In this document: positions 14,105 through 45,965 of the stretch, in pieces
How positions within the stretch are numbered: the first letter of the stretch is position 1
Layout: every line of letters begins with the position of its first letter
Assembly (NCBI GenBank): GCA_963070105.1
Contig: OY718803.1
Location: 4,694,507 to 4,758,506 of the forward strand
Reading direction: 5' to 3'
DNA: 64,000 nucleotides
Origin: Litomosoides sigmodontis
Taxonomy: Eukaryota > Nematoda > Chromadorea > Rhabditida > Onchocercidae
The notes under the pieces: model-generated
Databases searched by the model: none
Seen by the model: the letters and a program-made list of their open reading frames with translations, nothing else
What the model was told of the DNA's origin: nothing
Translations under genes and position numbers: made by a program

Positions 14105-14315
14105 AAAGTACGTTAGTTAATCCATGCTAATGTGACAGCGTTTTAGCATTGTGAAGTGCCCAAAATATCTGTCGCTTGGGAGGATGTTGATATTTTATCT
14201 CTCCCAGTTATTATGGATTCTCAGGAGAGATGGATAAGAATGTGCCAAAAACTCATGGAAACTTACGACAGCTTTCATCCAATATTTCCACTCTTCCTAA
14301 CCCTTTCATCCTCAT

Positions 14316-14318
<3 letters not shown>

Positions 14319-14350
<32 letters not shown>
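14319..14350. repeat. (CT)n microsatellite
   Basis: Sixteen perfect copies of CT. It pairs with the AG run at 14082-14104. It lies in the non-coding spacer upstream of both gbb-2 and smg-1. Confidence 0.98.
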
Positions 14351-14352
<2 letters not shown>

Positions 14353-17300
14353 CACTTTGCATTCATTCAAATTCTTCCGCGATCACTGTTATCATCAACG
14401 ATCTTCTTAAGGAATACCTTAGCAGATGAAAGTATCAGGTATGTTTTGTTACATTTCGACTACGAAACATCAAAACATCTGTTGCACCGCTAGAAGACTG
14501 CCGTAGAATTTATTTCATTAAGCAGTTTATTTCACACAAAGACAAAGGGAGATGAAAATTTTATTTCAATTGGCAAGCGATCTGTTTCGAAAGGCGTGTT
14601 AAAATGAAATTAACAACTGAAGGAAGGAATTGATGGAAGAAATAACATTGCGTGAAAGATACAATAAGTGCTAGCAGCAGAAGCAGACTAATTTACAATC
14701 ATAAACATACACATAAATAATTTGCAATGAAAGTATGCTTGGAAAATTGCTTGGGATAATTGTCGTCGAGTAAAATAAACAATGGAATGAATCAAAGTGA
14801 GTAAGCGGAAATTGCACGTGAGCAATCATAGATTTGAAAGCGGTGATGTCACTCATATCATTTCAGCTTGCAGAATTTCAATTTCCACTCCATTAAATAA
14901 ATCATATACCATCAATTTCCCTAGCTGATATTGCAATCACTGCCGCTCCTCTTTTCTCTTCAAAAATAAATTTTCCTATTGCATGGCCTTTTTTTTACTA
15001 CTTTTCTCATTCAAACATACAACAAATAAATTTAATTTGAGAGGGAATACTTCAACGTGGAGGCGAGCGTTCCAAGGTACGTTGCTTCGCTATTAGTAGT
15101 TGGTGGATCGGCCGTACATACATGACGCGGCAGTCCAAGCTTCCGGAAAACATCAAAAACGGATGATTCATCCGTTTTTGGAATCATGATTCATACGTCT
15201 GTCTTTGAAAAAAAAAAAGAAATAGGAAATCGATATTCGCTTGTTGTCCTTTAATTAGATGAATGAAATTTCATTTAATGCATTTAGATGGAAAGAAAAC
15301 ATTTAACATGAAAGAGGGGAAGAGTGAAACTATTTCAAAGCTAAAAATTAGCCAGTTATGGATTACTTTCAAATTTTCAAATGGAATTTTCACATTTGCT
15401 GGTTGAATTTTAGTTTTCGATAATTTCCGTCACTCAATTTCCACATAACATTCCGCAAACACTGTTCGTTTACACAATGAGAATGCTTTTTAAAGCATTC
15501 TTTGGATGAGTCGTACAGCAATGAATTTCAGCGAAATTTGCGTATAACAACGATCCATTGAAAATTAAAGAATACTTAAGCTAAATTGATAAGCAAGGAG
15601 TTAGATGTGTTATAATTGGAACTAAATTGAGTGACCGAAAGGGAAGGAAATTCGAATAGAATGAAAGAGAGACCCAAAGAAGCGCTGCGAAAGAAAGAAG
15701 AAGCGACTAATTGTTAACATTTTTAACTATCCTACTTTATCGTTCATTTCAAATTCCAATTTACAGATATCGATATGTATCGATTAGTAATTTAGCACTA
15801 ATTGATCAGCGTGAAAAGAACGTTGATAAAAATGATGAGTTGAATGTTTGCAGGAGATTTTAAAATTCTCGAAATGATGATCCATCATCCATTTAGAATT
15901 TGCAGCAGCTATGAGGTAATGACGAAACGCGTGCCGTGTTGTTTGTCGCACATTTCATTAGTTGACGCAGCTGACGTGTGTGACTAAATTTGAATAAAGC
16001 AAAATCCAATCCTTCCTTGCTTCCTCCCACTTCCTTCGGCAAAACAGTTTTATCCTTTTGCAATGTTGCGGTAACAAAGCATTGCGCCACTCATTAGTTG
16101 GCCCATAAATCTGAAATCCCAAAGGCACCTCAAAATAAATTTAATTTAACAGCACTTTCAATTTAGAATTTTCGTGTTAATCGCCAGAAGCCTAAGAAAT
16201 TTTGCTTTAAAATATTTAAAAAGGGGAAAAAGTTGAAGAGATGGCATCATCCAAAACGATTTAGCTATACGTAATTTAGGAATTTATTGTTTAATTAAAT
16301 TTTGACAAATTTCAACTTTAAGAAGGATAGAGCAAAAAAAGTTACTTCTCTCAGATTGTAGGTCATTAATCGTTAATGGGATTACTTTGATTTTCATTTA
16401 TAATTAGCAATTGTGAGCCCCTGCTCTGAGCCCATTTCACTGTATTACGCAGGCGCAAAATTTCTCTCATCTCAAACTTAAATGAGTCGGGCCTTGAAGA
16501 TTTGTGAAGTTTTGACGACACAACAGAAATTAGCTTTTTTGCAGTTACTTCACTCCACTTCCTCGATGGTCATGTCCACCTTTCCTTCGAGATTGTTTGA
16601 AGTACTCAGATTTGACGCATTTGATACAGATTTGACATCGGTGGTCAGAAGTCAAAGAGAAGGAAGATGCGATGACCGATTTTTAAAAAACTTAAGCATC
16701 GTTAAAGTGTGCTATACCGTGGGCTTCTAGTTATTTGTAGGCTTCAACTGAGAAGGGTTTACAAGCATGAAATTTTATGTATTGAATTATTTATTTTAAA
16801 TGATTGAACTATGGGATTAACTTGTTGATCTAAAAAATTCTCACGTTATTGAGATCTTATAAAATCTTAAGAGTTAATATAAAGTAATTGTGACTATTAG
16901 TACTTTTAGGTTACTACTGTAATAAATATTTAGAGAATTCAAAAATGCCACGGATGAATTTGCATTCCACAAATTTCGGTAGTACATGGCAGTGCCAACG
17001 TACATCATCTAATCTCGCGATTCGAGTTTACTCACCTTTCTTAAAATACTTTATGAATTGCAAAGCGAGTGCATTCATGCCTTTAAATGAACTGCTTTAT
17101 AGTTAACTTTATCTTAGAGAAATGGTGATTACCGTTGCTCAGCATTGCAAAGCAAGAAATGGTTATTTAATTAATTTTTGAGAGGTATTTCTAAAGCCAG
17201 CCAGCTTCCTTCTTTTCTTTCAAATTTTATACCGCTAAAAATCAATCAATCTCAAGAGTTAGAGAAGGAACTCTTACTTATGATTTCCAAGTGCCTCATT

Positions 17301-19057
17301 TTTGCACTCATTACATGCTTAGGCTTAGTCATGGACTAACACTGGAAGTGACTCAAAAGTTTCATTCACCAATAGCTGCAATAAAAATAAGAGCATCACA
17401 AGACAGTAAACAGTCTTAGCGTTAATTGAAATTTCTGTTTTTTATTTGATTTCTCTGAAATTCTCCCATCTCATCAAGTTCCTCCTAACCAACAAGACTA
17501 AAGAAAAGCTTCCGTCCCATCGATTTATGTAGTGGAATTTGCAGTTTTAAGACCCTTAGGTTCTATGAATACTAATAAACCGAAAAGTTATGTATTTAAA
17601 ATTATCACAACAAACACATTTGATATTTTTTCATTTGGAATGAAAATTTTAGCGTTTAAAAAATGAAAAATTTCAATTTATTCACGTATTTTCCGAAGAT
17701 CTTATCATCTTCTAACGACAACGACATGAATTTCTTCCCTGTCAACCACTGAACTGCGAAGCGCACGTGTTCCTGCCGGAATTCATCCATTGATGTGACT
17801 TTGAAGAATGCTAACCAATAGACATGTCATTACGGGACGTCGTGGCTGAACAGAAAAGACGCGGTAGCACTGGAAGTCATAATGCATGTTAGGCCATTAA
17901 AAGTGGATCTTTGCCCAGCACGGATAATAATTGCCGATCCGCCTCATCCAGGCTAGCATATTTAAAATCAGCTCTTCCTGTTTCACAGTGCTAGCTTAAC
18001 GATGCAAGCACTGAATGAACTAACGACGCGAGTTGTCGTGAAATAACGACGTAGCGCTAAAATTCAGTAACTTTGATAGAGCTCAAGTCAGAATACAAGT
18101 CGGTAATGGAGCTGAGGTGCAAGATTTTCCAAACTAACATCAGGATATCCATCTAGCCTTACTCATTTCATGGTCAAAAATAAAAGGAAGAAAAATCAGA
18201 ATGGTGATCGGGACGATGTACATGAAGCGATCGGACGTCAATCATAGCTTGCTTGAAATCTTGTAGCACAAAACAACGTAAGTACTAACAACTGTGAAGT
18301 TTTTCTTGTTTGACAGAGAGAGAAAGCGCTTTGTTCTGACGTAGTTGAAAGTTGGCGAAGGATTGTTTTCCAGAGCGTTGAGTTCTTTTTGACGGTATAG
18401 GACAACTGATAGAATGTATCAGTAATTAATTCGACCGCGATCACTTGATCCAGCTTCTTTCCCTCGGGAGAATGTAGTTTGAGACTGTTAGTTGAAGTAT
18501 GGAACAGAAACGCATGGAAAGAATATAATATGACAAGAGCAGTCAGTAGCTCGTTAATAATATAACTGTAATTTGGATTTAAGATGCAAAATTAGAGTTG
18601 TAAGAAGAGGAAGGAGAAAATTACTGCTTCAGCGATTATAAAAGTACTGCTGAAATTGCGAAAGGTTTGGAAAAATGTCCCGGGAAAACTATGTTAACAA
18701 AAAAATAGCCACAGCGCACAACGTGGAGTGGAAAATCTCTTGAAACGATATTCGACAGCTTTCGCGCTTTCATCAGTCATACGGATCCAAAATTCCCGTT
18801 CAAAAAATGCTTTTTAATTAACTTACACTGAAAAAAGTAATAATAACTAAAAAATTCCTGCAATGACAAGGAGGGGGACATCGAATGCAGCAATAACTTG
18901 ACAGTTAGCTTACTTTCATGTCAACTTCACAGATGATCAATGACATCTTCGGCTAGTCCTGCATGGCCTACGGCCCTACTTTTTACCATATATTTTTTGG
19001 CTCGATGATCTCACTGATTGAGAGAACGCAGTTATCCCGTCTATTGGAATGGTGCAA

Positions 19058-19109
19058 AGGATTTTATTTTGTTTCAATTCTTCAGGATTTTATTTTGTTT
19101 CAATTCTTC
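19058..19109. repeat. perfect 26-bp tandem duplication
   Basis: Two identical 26-bp units, each beginning AGGATTTTATTTTG, sit back to back at 19058-19083 and 19084-19109. The identity suggests a recent slippage or duplication event. No function is apparent. Confidence 0.97.
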
Positions 19110-20461
19110 CTATACTGTTTTGCCTTGAATTTCTCGATTTCGTCAAATACCAGGACTTCCCACCTTCTCTCAACTCTGTTTCCTCCCAGTGCTAAGCTCA
19201 GCAAAGCATGAAAGTTGAAGGTCATATTAGTCCGCTGAAGCCTGAGCAAGAATTGAACCTTGACCAAAAGCATTGACCGAACTATATTTGCGCGGTAATT
19301 GGACGGAAACCTCACCCTAACATTTTAATGCTGCGTCACCTGCGTCAAATTCAACTTACTGCTACTACTTCGTTCGCGTTATTAGTATTACAACATTGCT
19401 ATTGCAACGTACAGTAACTCCATCTCAGCACAGCATCCTACAACAACACTGTCAGCCACTACCACCACCTGTAGTTCTCGTAATACCTGTCATTGTAGCA
19501 TACTAAGCTGGTCTGTTGGCTGATGGATCGAATGTTTCTTAGTGCTGGGATTGTTCAGTGGATTTATTTAATGAGCATTTGGAGATTCCGGGGAATATGA
19601 CGGATAGATTTCAGATTGTTTTGAACTTTGACTTTCATTTCGTAGAATTCACGCCTAAGTATTCATGCGTTTCGTTAACTTTTGGCTTCTGTTTTTAATC
19701 GTCATAACGACATTGCCACAAGTCATCCCTTACTTAATCACTTACCTCATTCTATCACATTCCTTGAACTTTACGCTGAGTTCATTAGGACTTTGGCGTG
19801 GATCACGTCAGCGTACTTCATGTATACGTCACGCTCGCTTTTATGCCTTCCATATTCAATGTATGTCCTGGTCAATATTGCTGGAACTGATCAGCAATGT
19901 CGATGACTTCGTCGCAATATCAGAAAAAGAGAAGTTGATGCGCTGACATCAATTCGCATGACAGTTAAACATCGAAAGTTCTTTAAACTCTAAATCACTG
20001 GCAGTAATTTCTTCATGTTATTTTTGCAGTTAACAAATTGTTACTTATTTTAGAGCTATTAAATATTAGCGAACAGTAGGGATCGGAGAAGAGAGGAGGT
20101 TAGAAACTAAATACAAACGGAAGAGTGGAGGGACACTTATCATCTGTTTACGCTACTGCAATAGGTGTATCGCAACTTTCAAAATTGTATCTCAAACTTT
20201 TGCATTTTCATTTTTTACTCCACTATTTAGTTTAAATTAACCGTAGGTGTTTGGGAGCGCAGTGACCTTTTTTATCCACTGGTGTCAGTTGCTTATCCCT
20301 TAAATGTCTAAAAAATCCATTTTCATATTTATTTTTCTCCAAACTTGAGTCATTTCTAATTCCTCTAGTTTCGAACTTAACAAAATGCAAAAAATTTTAT
20401 TTCTGTGAGCTTAAAAGATCGATATTCAAATATCTTCAACTTTTACCAAAATTTGATTATT

Positions 20462-20471
20462 TTATTTTTAG
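20462..20471 (+). promoter_or_regulatory. candidate trans-splice acceptor of smg-1
   Basis: TTTATTTTTAG ends 16 nt before the ATG at 20488. A polypyrimidine-AG this close to an initiator codon is the usual context for spliced-leader addition in nematodes. It could instead be a cis-splice acceptor of a coding or 5' UTR exon lying upstream. Confidence 0.4.
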
Positions 20472-20487
20472 ATTGTTGAATTGTTTC

Positions 20488-39762
<19,275 letters not shown>

Positions 39763-39891
39763 TGTAATGCTTTATCGAGCAGGTTTGTGTTCTGATGAGG
39801 TGAGCGCTTGATTCGTGTCATTTAACACATTTTAAATTACAATTTGATTTTGAATTTCGAGCGATTATTGTTAATTGCTTTCATCATCCCA

Positions 39892-39897
39892 AATAAA
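39892..39897 (+). terminator. candidate poly(A) signal of smg-1
   Basis: AATAAA lies 130 bp after the SMG-1 stop codon (TAA 39760-39762). This distance is normal for a nematode 3' UTR. No cleavage site can be placed from sequence alone. Confidence 0.5.
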
Positions 39898-41231
39898 TTT
39901 GGAAAAATAATAGTATAATCATTTCTTTTTGTTAGTAGCAGAAAGTTCTTTTTAGTCGAAAATTTTTGGCAAATTTCCTAGTGAAATTACTTGTTGCGTT
40001 ATATCAACCCATTTCAAAAAAGAGGTCTAAATCAAGTAGCTATTATATGTGGTAATATATTTTAATCTTTTCCTGTTGCAGGAATGATTTCCTTGTTTAC
40101 GTGGTCGGCTTTGTCCACACAAGCATATAAAGAGGCCGTTTCCATCATATCGTAACATCTCAAAACCAAAACATCGGAAGTCATTTAAATGCCTCCAAGA
40201 ATGAGTTCGCCAATAAGTAGATGAAATCTTGGTTATATTCTGTAATGCTGCTTAGCGACATCGGCATGTTGTTATTGCTTTTCCACCTATCGATGCATGG
40301 ATAATGATTTTTTATGCGAACTCGCGAAGTGGTGTGGGTTCCGCACAATGCTTATGCAGAAGTGTGCAGGGACATGTTTCCTTGCGATTGGTTCATTGGG
40401 CCATTCTATATTCCGGCTCTTTATGAAGCTACAAAGATGCAAGCAATTTTAACAGAAAAATTTTTTCATGTTTGTTATCAGTTGTTTTGGATTTTGCCTG
40501 ACTTTCATTATTAATTGAACAAATATTTAAGAAATCCGTGTAAATTGCAGGAAATTATTTGTTTGATATGAATTCAGCAAGTTTTTTTAAATCTGGTATA
40601 AATTACTTGATTCGAATTCTTTGCATAATTTATTTTCAATGTTTGAGCATTAAAGGTTAAGAGTTATTCGGTATAGAGGAAAAATTTCTGTTATGAAAAC
40701 TGAGTTCTAAACTGGCTATCTGTTACCATGTAATAGCAAGCAACTTCTTCGCTTAATTCAGAAACACTAACTAGATCAGTGATATTTATATTTTGCTTAA
40801 TTTAAATTGTAGAGAGTTGTTTGTTGATATGAATCTATACGAAGTTAGAGACGTGCTCTTCAACATATTGCTGCAGCACTCTATATCAACGAATGTGTCA
40901 GCCTCAAAAGAGTTTTTAGTGTTAATTGCTGCGGTGTTGTTCGTTTGGCAATTCTCTGCTTGCAGCAATTATTTTTCCTCAAAACTACATTCATATCCGT
41001 TGGCTTATTTCGAAAGGCTGTCGCTTTGAAACCATAGAGAACATTATAATGTGTCTCCATAGGATGATTTGACGATGTTTTCGAAAAGGGATATTCTCCG
41101 TTCATTTCCAATTATCAGTTAGTTTTATATTTCTGAATTAGAATAAAGTATTTTTTGGGGCATGGTTGTTTGCACATAAATAAAATCATTCACTTTCATT
41201 AATACTACTTGCCATTGTTCGTCACAGCTCC

Positions 41232-41256
41232 CTCTCTCTCTCTCTCTCTCTCTCTC
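41232..41256. repeat. (CT)n microsatellite
   Basis: A 25-bp pure CT run in intergenic DNA downstream of smg-1. Confidence 0.98.
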
Positions 41257-42324
41257 CCCATACGTTGTCTTTCAGTGAAAGCGTTTTTTCAATGGGTTTT
41301 GGAATTCCGTCCTACGCCAGTTCTTGATTTGTTTTTGTTTCAATTCAGCCTTGAGTTATGGGATGAAGCTGCTGGGACGAACTTTTTTCATTGCTAAGGG
41401 AGGCTTCAATTAGTGGGCCAGCAGCAACGCAATCTCTTAGCAGAAATAGCAGTCGCTGGTTGAGTGCAAAAGCAAAGTTTTCCGGTCTACAAAAGGAGTT
41501 GCTACAAACTGTAGTAGTGGCAGGAAGGGATGGGACGGCTTCTTCCTCTCCTCTCGCTTCCTATAAATCAAGGCTCGGAGGGTAATCTCTCTATCTCTAC
41601 CCGTGTGGAGAGTTGAGTTTCTCTCCGGAATCCTCTCTCGTAAATGTCTGCACTGAGCCAGTTCGCTTAAGACGTGGGAAAGGAAAATGAGAATGGAAGG
41701 TAAGGAAAAAGCAAGACGTGAGAGGAGGGTGAGGCGAGTTTAGCAGACCTCTTCACATAAGTTATGATGAAAAGTTCAATGATATGCCGCCTATAGGCAG
41801 TGATTCAGCCTGTTACTTTAGAGCTGTAGTGCGTGGTGTGAATTGCAACAATCCTCGTATTTTGAATTACCTTTTTGACAAAATTAGGGGGAAGCGATGC
41901 ACTGCTGTGATTGAGAGAGTACTGATTGCATCTCACGCTGTTCAAGCGTAGCGATCCTTCCCTTAAAAAGTGGTGAAAGGGAAGGGAAGTGAAGATGGCA
42001 ACATCCTCTTTCTCACGTATTTTCAGTGAAGCAGTACTCGATCGGTGGTTGCTGCTGCTTCCTCCGTGTGATTTCACTGCTCCAATAATTCCTTGAGGAC
42101 GCTGGGACATTGCTCAGAAAACGAAAGAGCGCTGGAAGTGCCTGTGGGCTCAAACGTTGCTCAAATTTGTCCACCTGTAGGCCTTACATCCTGCGTCTAT
42201 CTGCTAATGGAAATAGAAATTGAATAGATAGAAACGTGCGTGCGTGTGTGCCATGAAAGCTTCCACCCTTTCTCACTCAAGTCGCCTATTCGTTTGCAAA
42301 ACTCATAGCAGTGCTTCATTTCAG

Positions 42325-44884
42325 TACTGAAATTCCGTCTGCGTATCTCTCCTTCACTTAAGGAAAGTGTTATCACAAATATCACTAACATTTTGTGCGC
42401 AATCGTTATCTTATTGCCGTTGGTAAGTACCATATTAAAAGTATCTCCTCAAAAGGTAAAAATTTGACTCTGAATTGAGGAATGCAAATCTTGAGTTTGT
42501 TAGGTTCAGAACTGTGAAAGGAATGGAAGCTGTTTTGGGATGGTTTTAAAATTCTTCTTCTAAAGTTGCTAAAACTATCAGTATCAGAGTTTTTTGCGTA
42601 AATCACGGCACCTTTGCTTTTGGTTTTTCAAGCATAACAACTTTATTACTGGTTCAAGAACAATCAATCGCTTTGATTCTGACGTACATTGCGAAGCTCT
42701 TCAAAAGTATGAAAATGAATGTGTGATAGTTCCCACAGATTTTCGTTCTTAGTTGCTAAATGTGATGACGAAAGTATTAGCACAAGATGAAAGGAAGACC
42801 TTGATGACCTCCGTTAATTCCTTCTTGCATCAGAAACACTCACTGAGTATTAGGCTTATTCATTACATATTTTGCTCGAGAAGAGGAGATCGATTGAAAT
42901 TTATCAAATTCAATTGCTGCTTGATTAACTTATTTATATAGTTTGGAAAAAAAAATATTTGGAAAATACAACAACGTTATGCTCGACAAGATGCTCACCA
43001 TTTCCTGGGAGGAGAGAGATGAAAGGGCAGAAATAAAGGAAGGAATTTAAATCTTCTGTTGTGGCGGATTTTTCATCCTTCGAACGTTTAAACGTTTTAA
43101 TTCATTTGCACTATACTATAAAGGGAAACGAAATTGAATTTTCTGCATCTCTTCGTTTGTTCTCTTAGCAGCTACGAAAGGATAACAAAATTCGAAAATT
43201 TAGCATTTCAGGTACGTCAAGGAACAAAGTATCACTGAGTGTAATTGTATACAGCTGAATTCTGACAGTTATTTGATGCGTTCTTTTCAGGGCAATAATT
43301 ATGATTTATTAGCGGGCAGACATTTGCCGCTATGTTACAGTAAGTTTTTCCGTAATAGCTTTTCATGACATCCACGACTTTACAACAGTTCTACAATAGC
43401 TATTTCTACAATAATTTTAAGGAAAATGAACTAGCTATACATCAAATGTATGAATATTTAATCTCATCGATGCTTGCATTCCGTGATGATGCCCCCGTGG
43501 ATGCTTGCTTGAGGTTTTGGGTGTAAATATCAGTTATGTTTATCACTCCAAAACACTGGCAATATGTCACAGAAACTTCAAGAATACGGATATATTAGAT
43601 GGATTAATTTGCATTCTCGACACGATAAAATGTATGCTAAATTCGTACGCCTACCACTTCCAATGCATCACTGAAAGTGTTTGGCAGCTGGGTGGGGCTT
43701 GTCAAGCAAAGCAACTTATCAAATTAAATGGGAAGATAATTAATTCACTTTGCATGATATCCTTCTGCCTCCTGGTTGTTTTTTCCTGTGAGTAACTCTT
43801 AAACTTTTTTATTTCCTTTTTCCTCAAATGTACAATCTCTCAGATTGATGGAAATTTGCCGTCCACATTTATCTACTCTAATTAAAGCCAGACGCTATTC
43901 ATTTCTAGCAAATTATAAAAATTCAATTTAGAGTTATGCATGAAATAGAGCCTAAGAGAAAATGCATTCATTACAGTTTCCATGCCAGACGAGAAAAGCC
44001 AATTCAATTCTGCTAATTAATAAAGCTCCAGCACTTACGCAAGCATCGTTCTTGTCATTCAACGGATACGTTTGGTAAATGATGTGAATAAAAATAGAAC
44101 ATTAATTATTCCCATTAATTCAACAAAAGAAAATATTTGAGATTCAAATATTACAATGAAAAATAAGCAAGAGTCTGAAAACAAAGAAAGGAAATTTTTA
44201 AATTTCCATTTCAAAAGGTATAATTGCCTGCGGGTAATGGAGCAAACGGCTATCAATTAGTTGAACGCAATACTATCAGCTGGACGAACGATTACTAAGG
44301 CTACATAAGAAACAAGAAGTTATTAATGGTGACAGTATCGGTGCTGGCAGGGATGTCGAACTGCTAGATCAGCTTGACGGTTTGAATTTTACGTAATACT
44401 TCTCTATAAGTAAGCATAACCGCTGGTCCTCGTTTTTTAAATCTTACCGAAGTCATCAATATTCTTCGCACTTTGTTAACCTCAAGATCATTTTGTTGAA
44501 AGCTTACTTATGCAAGTGAAGCGAAAGTTCAAAGTCCCCTGAAAACAGGCGGAATCCATCTCTTCTAGCTAAAGTAAAAAACCATCATGCAAAATTCCAT
44601 TCTGCAGATATAGAAGCTGGAATTGTGCGGAGTCAACAACTGCATCAGTATGATTCTGATCTATCTGTTGACAAATATCAAATTGACAAGTTACCCCGTA
44701 TTTCAATTACACAACCAGTACTGCCGCATACCGAGAATATTTATGGCAACGAGAACGAGTTAACCTGCTTTCCGGTAATGAACAGCCGAAATTGCACTGC
44801 AGTTGTCGAATTCTTGAGGATGAAGCTTATGGAGCAGAAGAACAAACTGATGCTTTGAATGAACGTGCTACTCGAGGATTATGA
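42325..44884 (+). CDS. unrecognised multi-exon gene, possibly a membrane protein
   Basis: I do not recognise this gene. Exon-like segments with plausible splice sites and agreeing phases were read at 42325-42422 (hydrophobic, donor GTAAGT), 43169-43211, 43291-43339 (donor GTAAGT), 43435-43520, 43573 to about 43644, 44280-44392, 44528-44774 and 44819-44884 (TGA). Two chains hold together: 43169 to 43644 (peptides such as FENLAFQGNNYDLLAGRHLP and AFRDDAPVDACLRFW) and 44280 to 44884 (VELLDQLDGLNF, SITQPVLPHTENIYGNENEL, DEAYGAEEQTDALNE), the latter including a 44-nt intron. The links between 42.4 and 43.17 kb, and between 43.64 and 44.28 kb, are missing. One hydrophobic exon followed by a polar, acidic C-terminal tail suggests a membrane protein, but this is a guess. 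Decay into a pseudogene is possible, because open frames between the two chains are interrupted. Confidence 0.42.
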
Positions 44885-45965
44885 AAAATTTTCAAATCGA
44901 AGCTCCAGGAGTTTTCTCTTTGAAATGATAAAAACTTCAGTATTTATGCTTTGTGACTTTTGACTGCAATCATTTGTTATCCCATCGCACCAGAAAACGC
45001 TTTCTTCGAAAAGCATGTCAAACTATTTTTTCGTCAGTGAAAGTCACTGATTGTTCGCTAAGCTGGGTTCGAACGGCTTCTGAAGATCGTGAACTGCGTG
45101 ATCTGATTGACTCATGAGTTACTCGTGATTAGAGATATGCATACATGTATGTACCACCTGATCTTCCTCTTACAAAAGCAGTGAAAATATCATCCAGATT
45201 TCGTCTTATCCCTTATTTAAGTCATATTATTGTTCCAATCTTAAACTACTAAGTTCTAGTAATAATGCTGGAATTCTGCGAAAATTGCAATGAAACTGTT
45301 TGCTCTAAGCAAAAAGCTCTAAGCTTTGCTTTTTTGAACGAAGAGAAATGCAGCGATTTTTATGAATGTGAATTAAATTACGAAACGTGAAATAATCATA
45401 TAAATATCTGTAAAATCTATGCTTCTTAGGCTAGAACTATACTTTAAAAGTGTAATTCTAAAAAAACGGCATCGTCGTTTAGCGTTGATATTTGTATGAT
45501 TTAGTTCTGTTCTAAAACGAATATCCAAGCTTGATATTTTGCTTGAAAGTGGTTGAAGTAACTATAATCTTGAAAAAACAAGGCATATTTACAAAAGCCT
45601 GAATTGTTACCTTCTGAGAAAAGAGCTTGCGTGAAATTTGTGCCTATCGATGTAGTGCTGGAACGAATTTTCTGCTAGAACCACCAGTGGTTCAGTGAAT
45701 TTAGAAACAAGCAGCAGAATTCTTAGAGCCTGGAATTCTTAAAAGTTTTAGCGTAACTGGTGCTGATTTCAAAATATGTTTCACATCAAAACAAAACGAC
45801 AGTTTTTCTTTCCTTTTCCACAATTGTACAAAACTCTGTGGAGGAACGCAGTTGAAGAAAGCATAAAGAAAAGTGAAGTGAAGCTACTAAGGAAAATATT
45901 AATACTAAACAAGCATTTATTGAAGAAATCGGATCGTGGGCCAGCTCTTTTTTCTTTGAGAACTG
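44885..45965. other. intergenic stretch
   Basis: A plus-strand open stretch at about 45000-45118 (ending in TGA, containing ASEDRELRDLIDS) follows a CACCAG acceptor. It could be an alternative terminal exon of the preceding unrecognised gene, but its phase did not fit the exon I preferred. Nothing else here can be supported. Confidence 0.35.

Larger units (their letters stand above)
11525..20487. other. 9-kb non-coding spacer between divergent genes
   Basis: This interval separates the 5' ends of gbb-2 (minus) and smg-1 (plus), so it must contain both promoters. I found no exon I can support. Open frames at 12503-12793, 13561-13791 and 19665-19946 lack recognisable domains and convincing splice context. 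It contains A/G-rich degenerate simple sequence at about 11640-11830 and a locally repeated AATAATAATGGAGAA motif at about 12006-12047. Two GA/CT microsatellites and a 26-bp tandem duplication are listed separately. Unusually long for the spacing seen elsewhere in the window, it may hold neural enhancers or a gene I cannot recognise. Confidence 0.6.
39763..42324. other. intergenic stretch with scattered open frames
   Basis: Apart from the smg-1 3' UTR and a CT microsatellite at 41232-41256 I can support no gene here. Short plus-strand frames near 40.25-40.5 kb and 40.8-41.0 kb look mildly protein-like, but stop codons interrupt them and I could not join them by splicing. They might be upstream exons of the unrecognised gene that follows, or chance. 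The part from about 41.2 to 42.2 kb is visibly less AT-rich than its surroundings. Confidence 0.5.

Noticed and set aside
19665..19946. 93-codon open frame with a hydrophobic N-terminus upstream of smg-1
   Set aside because: Another frame over the same bases is also open, there is no family resemblance, and composition is not distinct from the surrounding spacer.
45060..45085. second GGTTCGAAC B-box-like sequence
   Set aside because: It lies in an open exon-like stretch and no cloverleaf folds around it.
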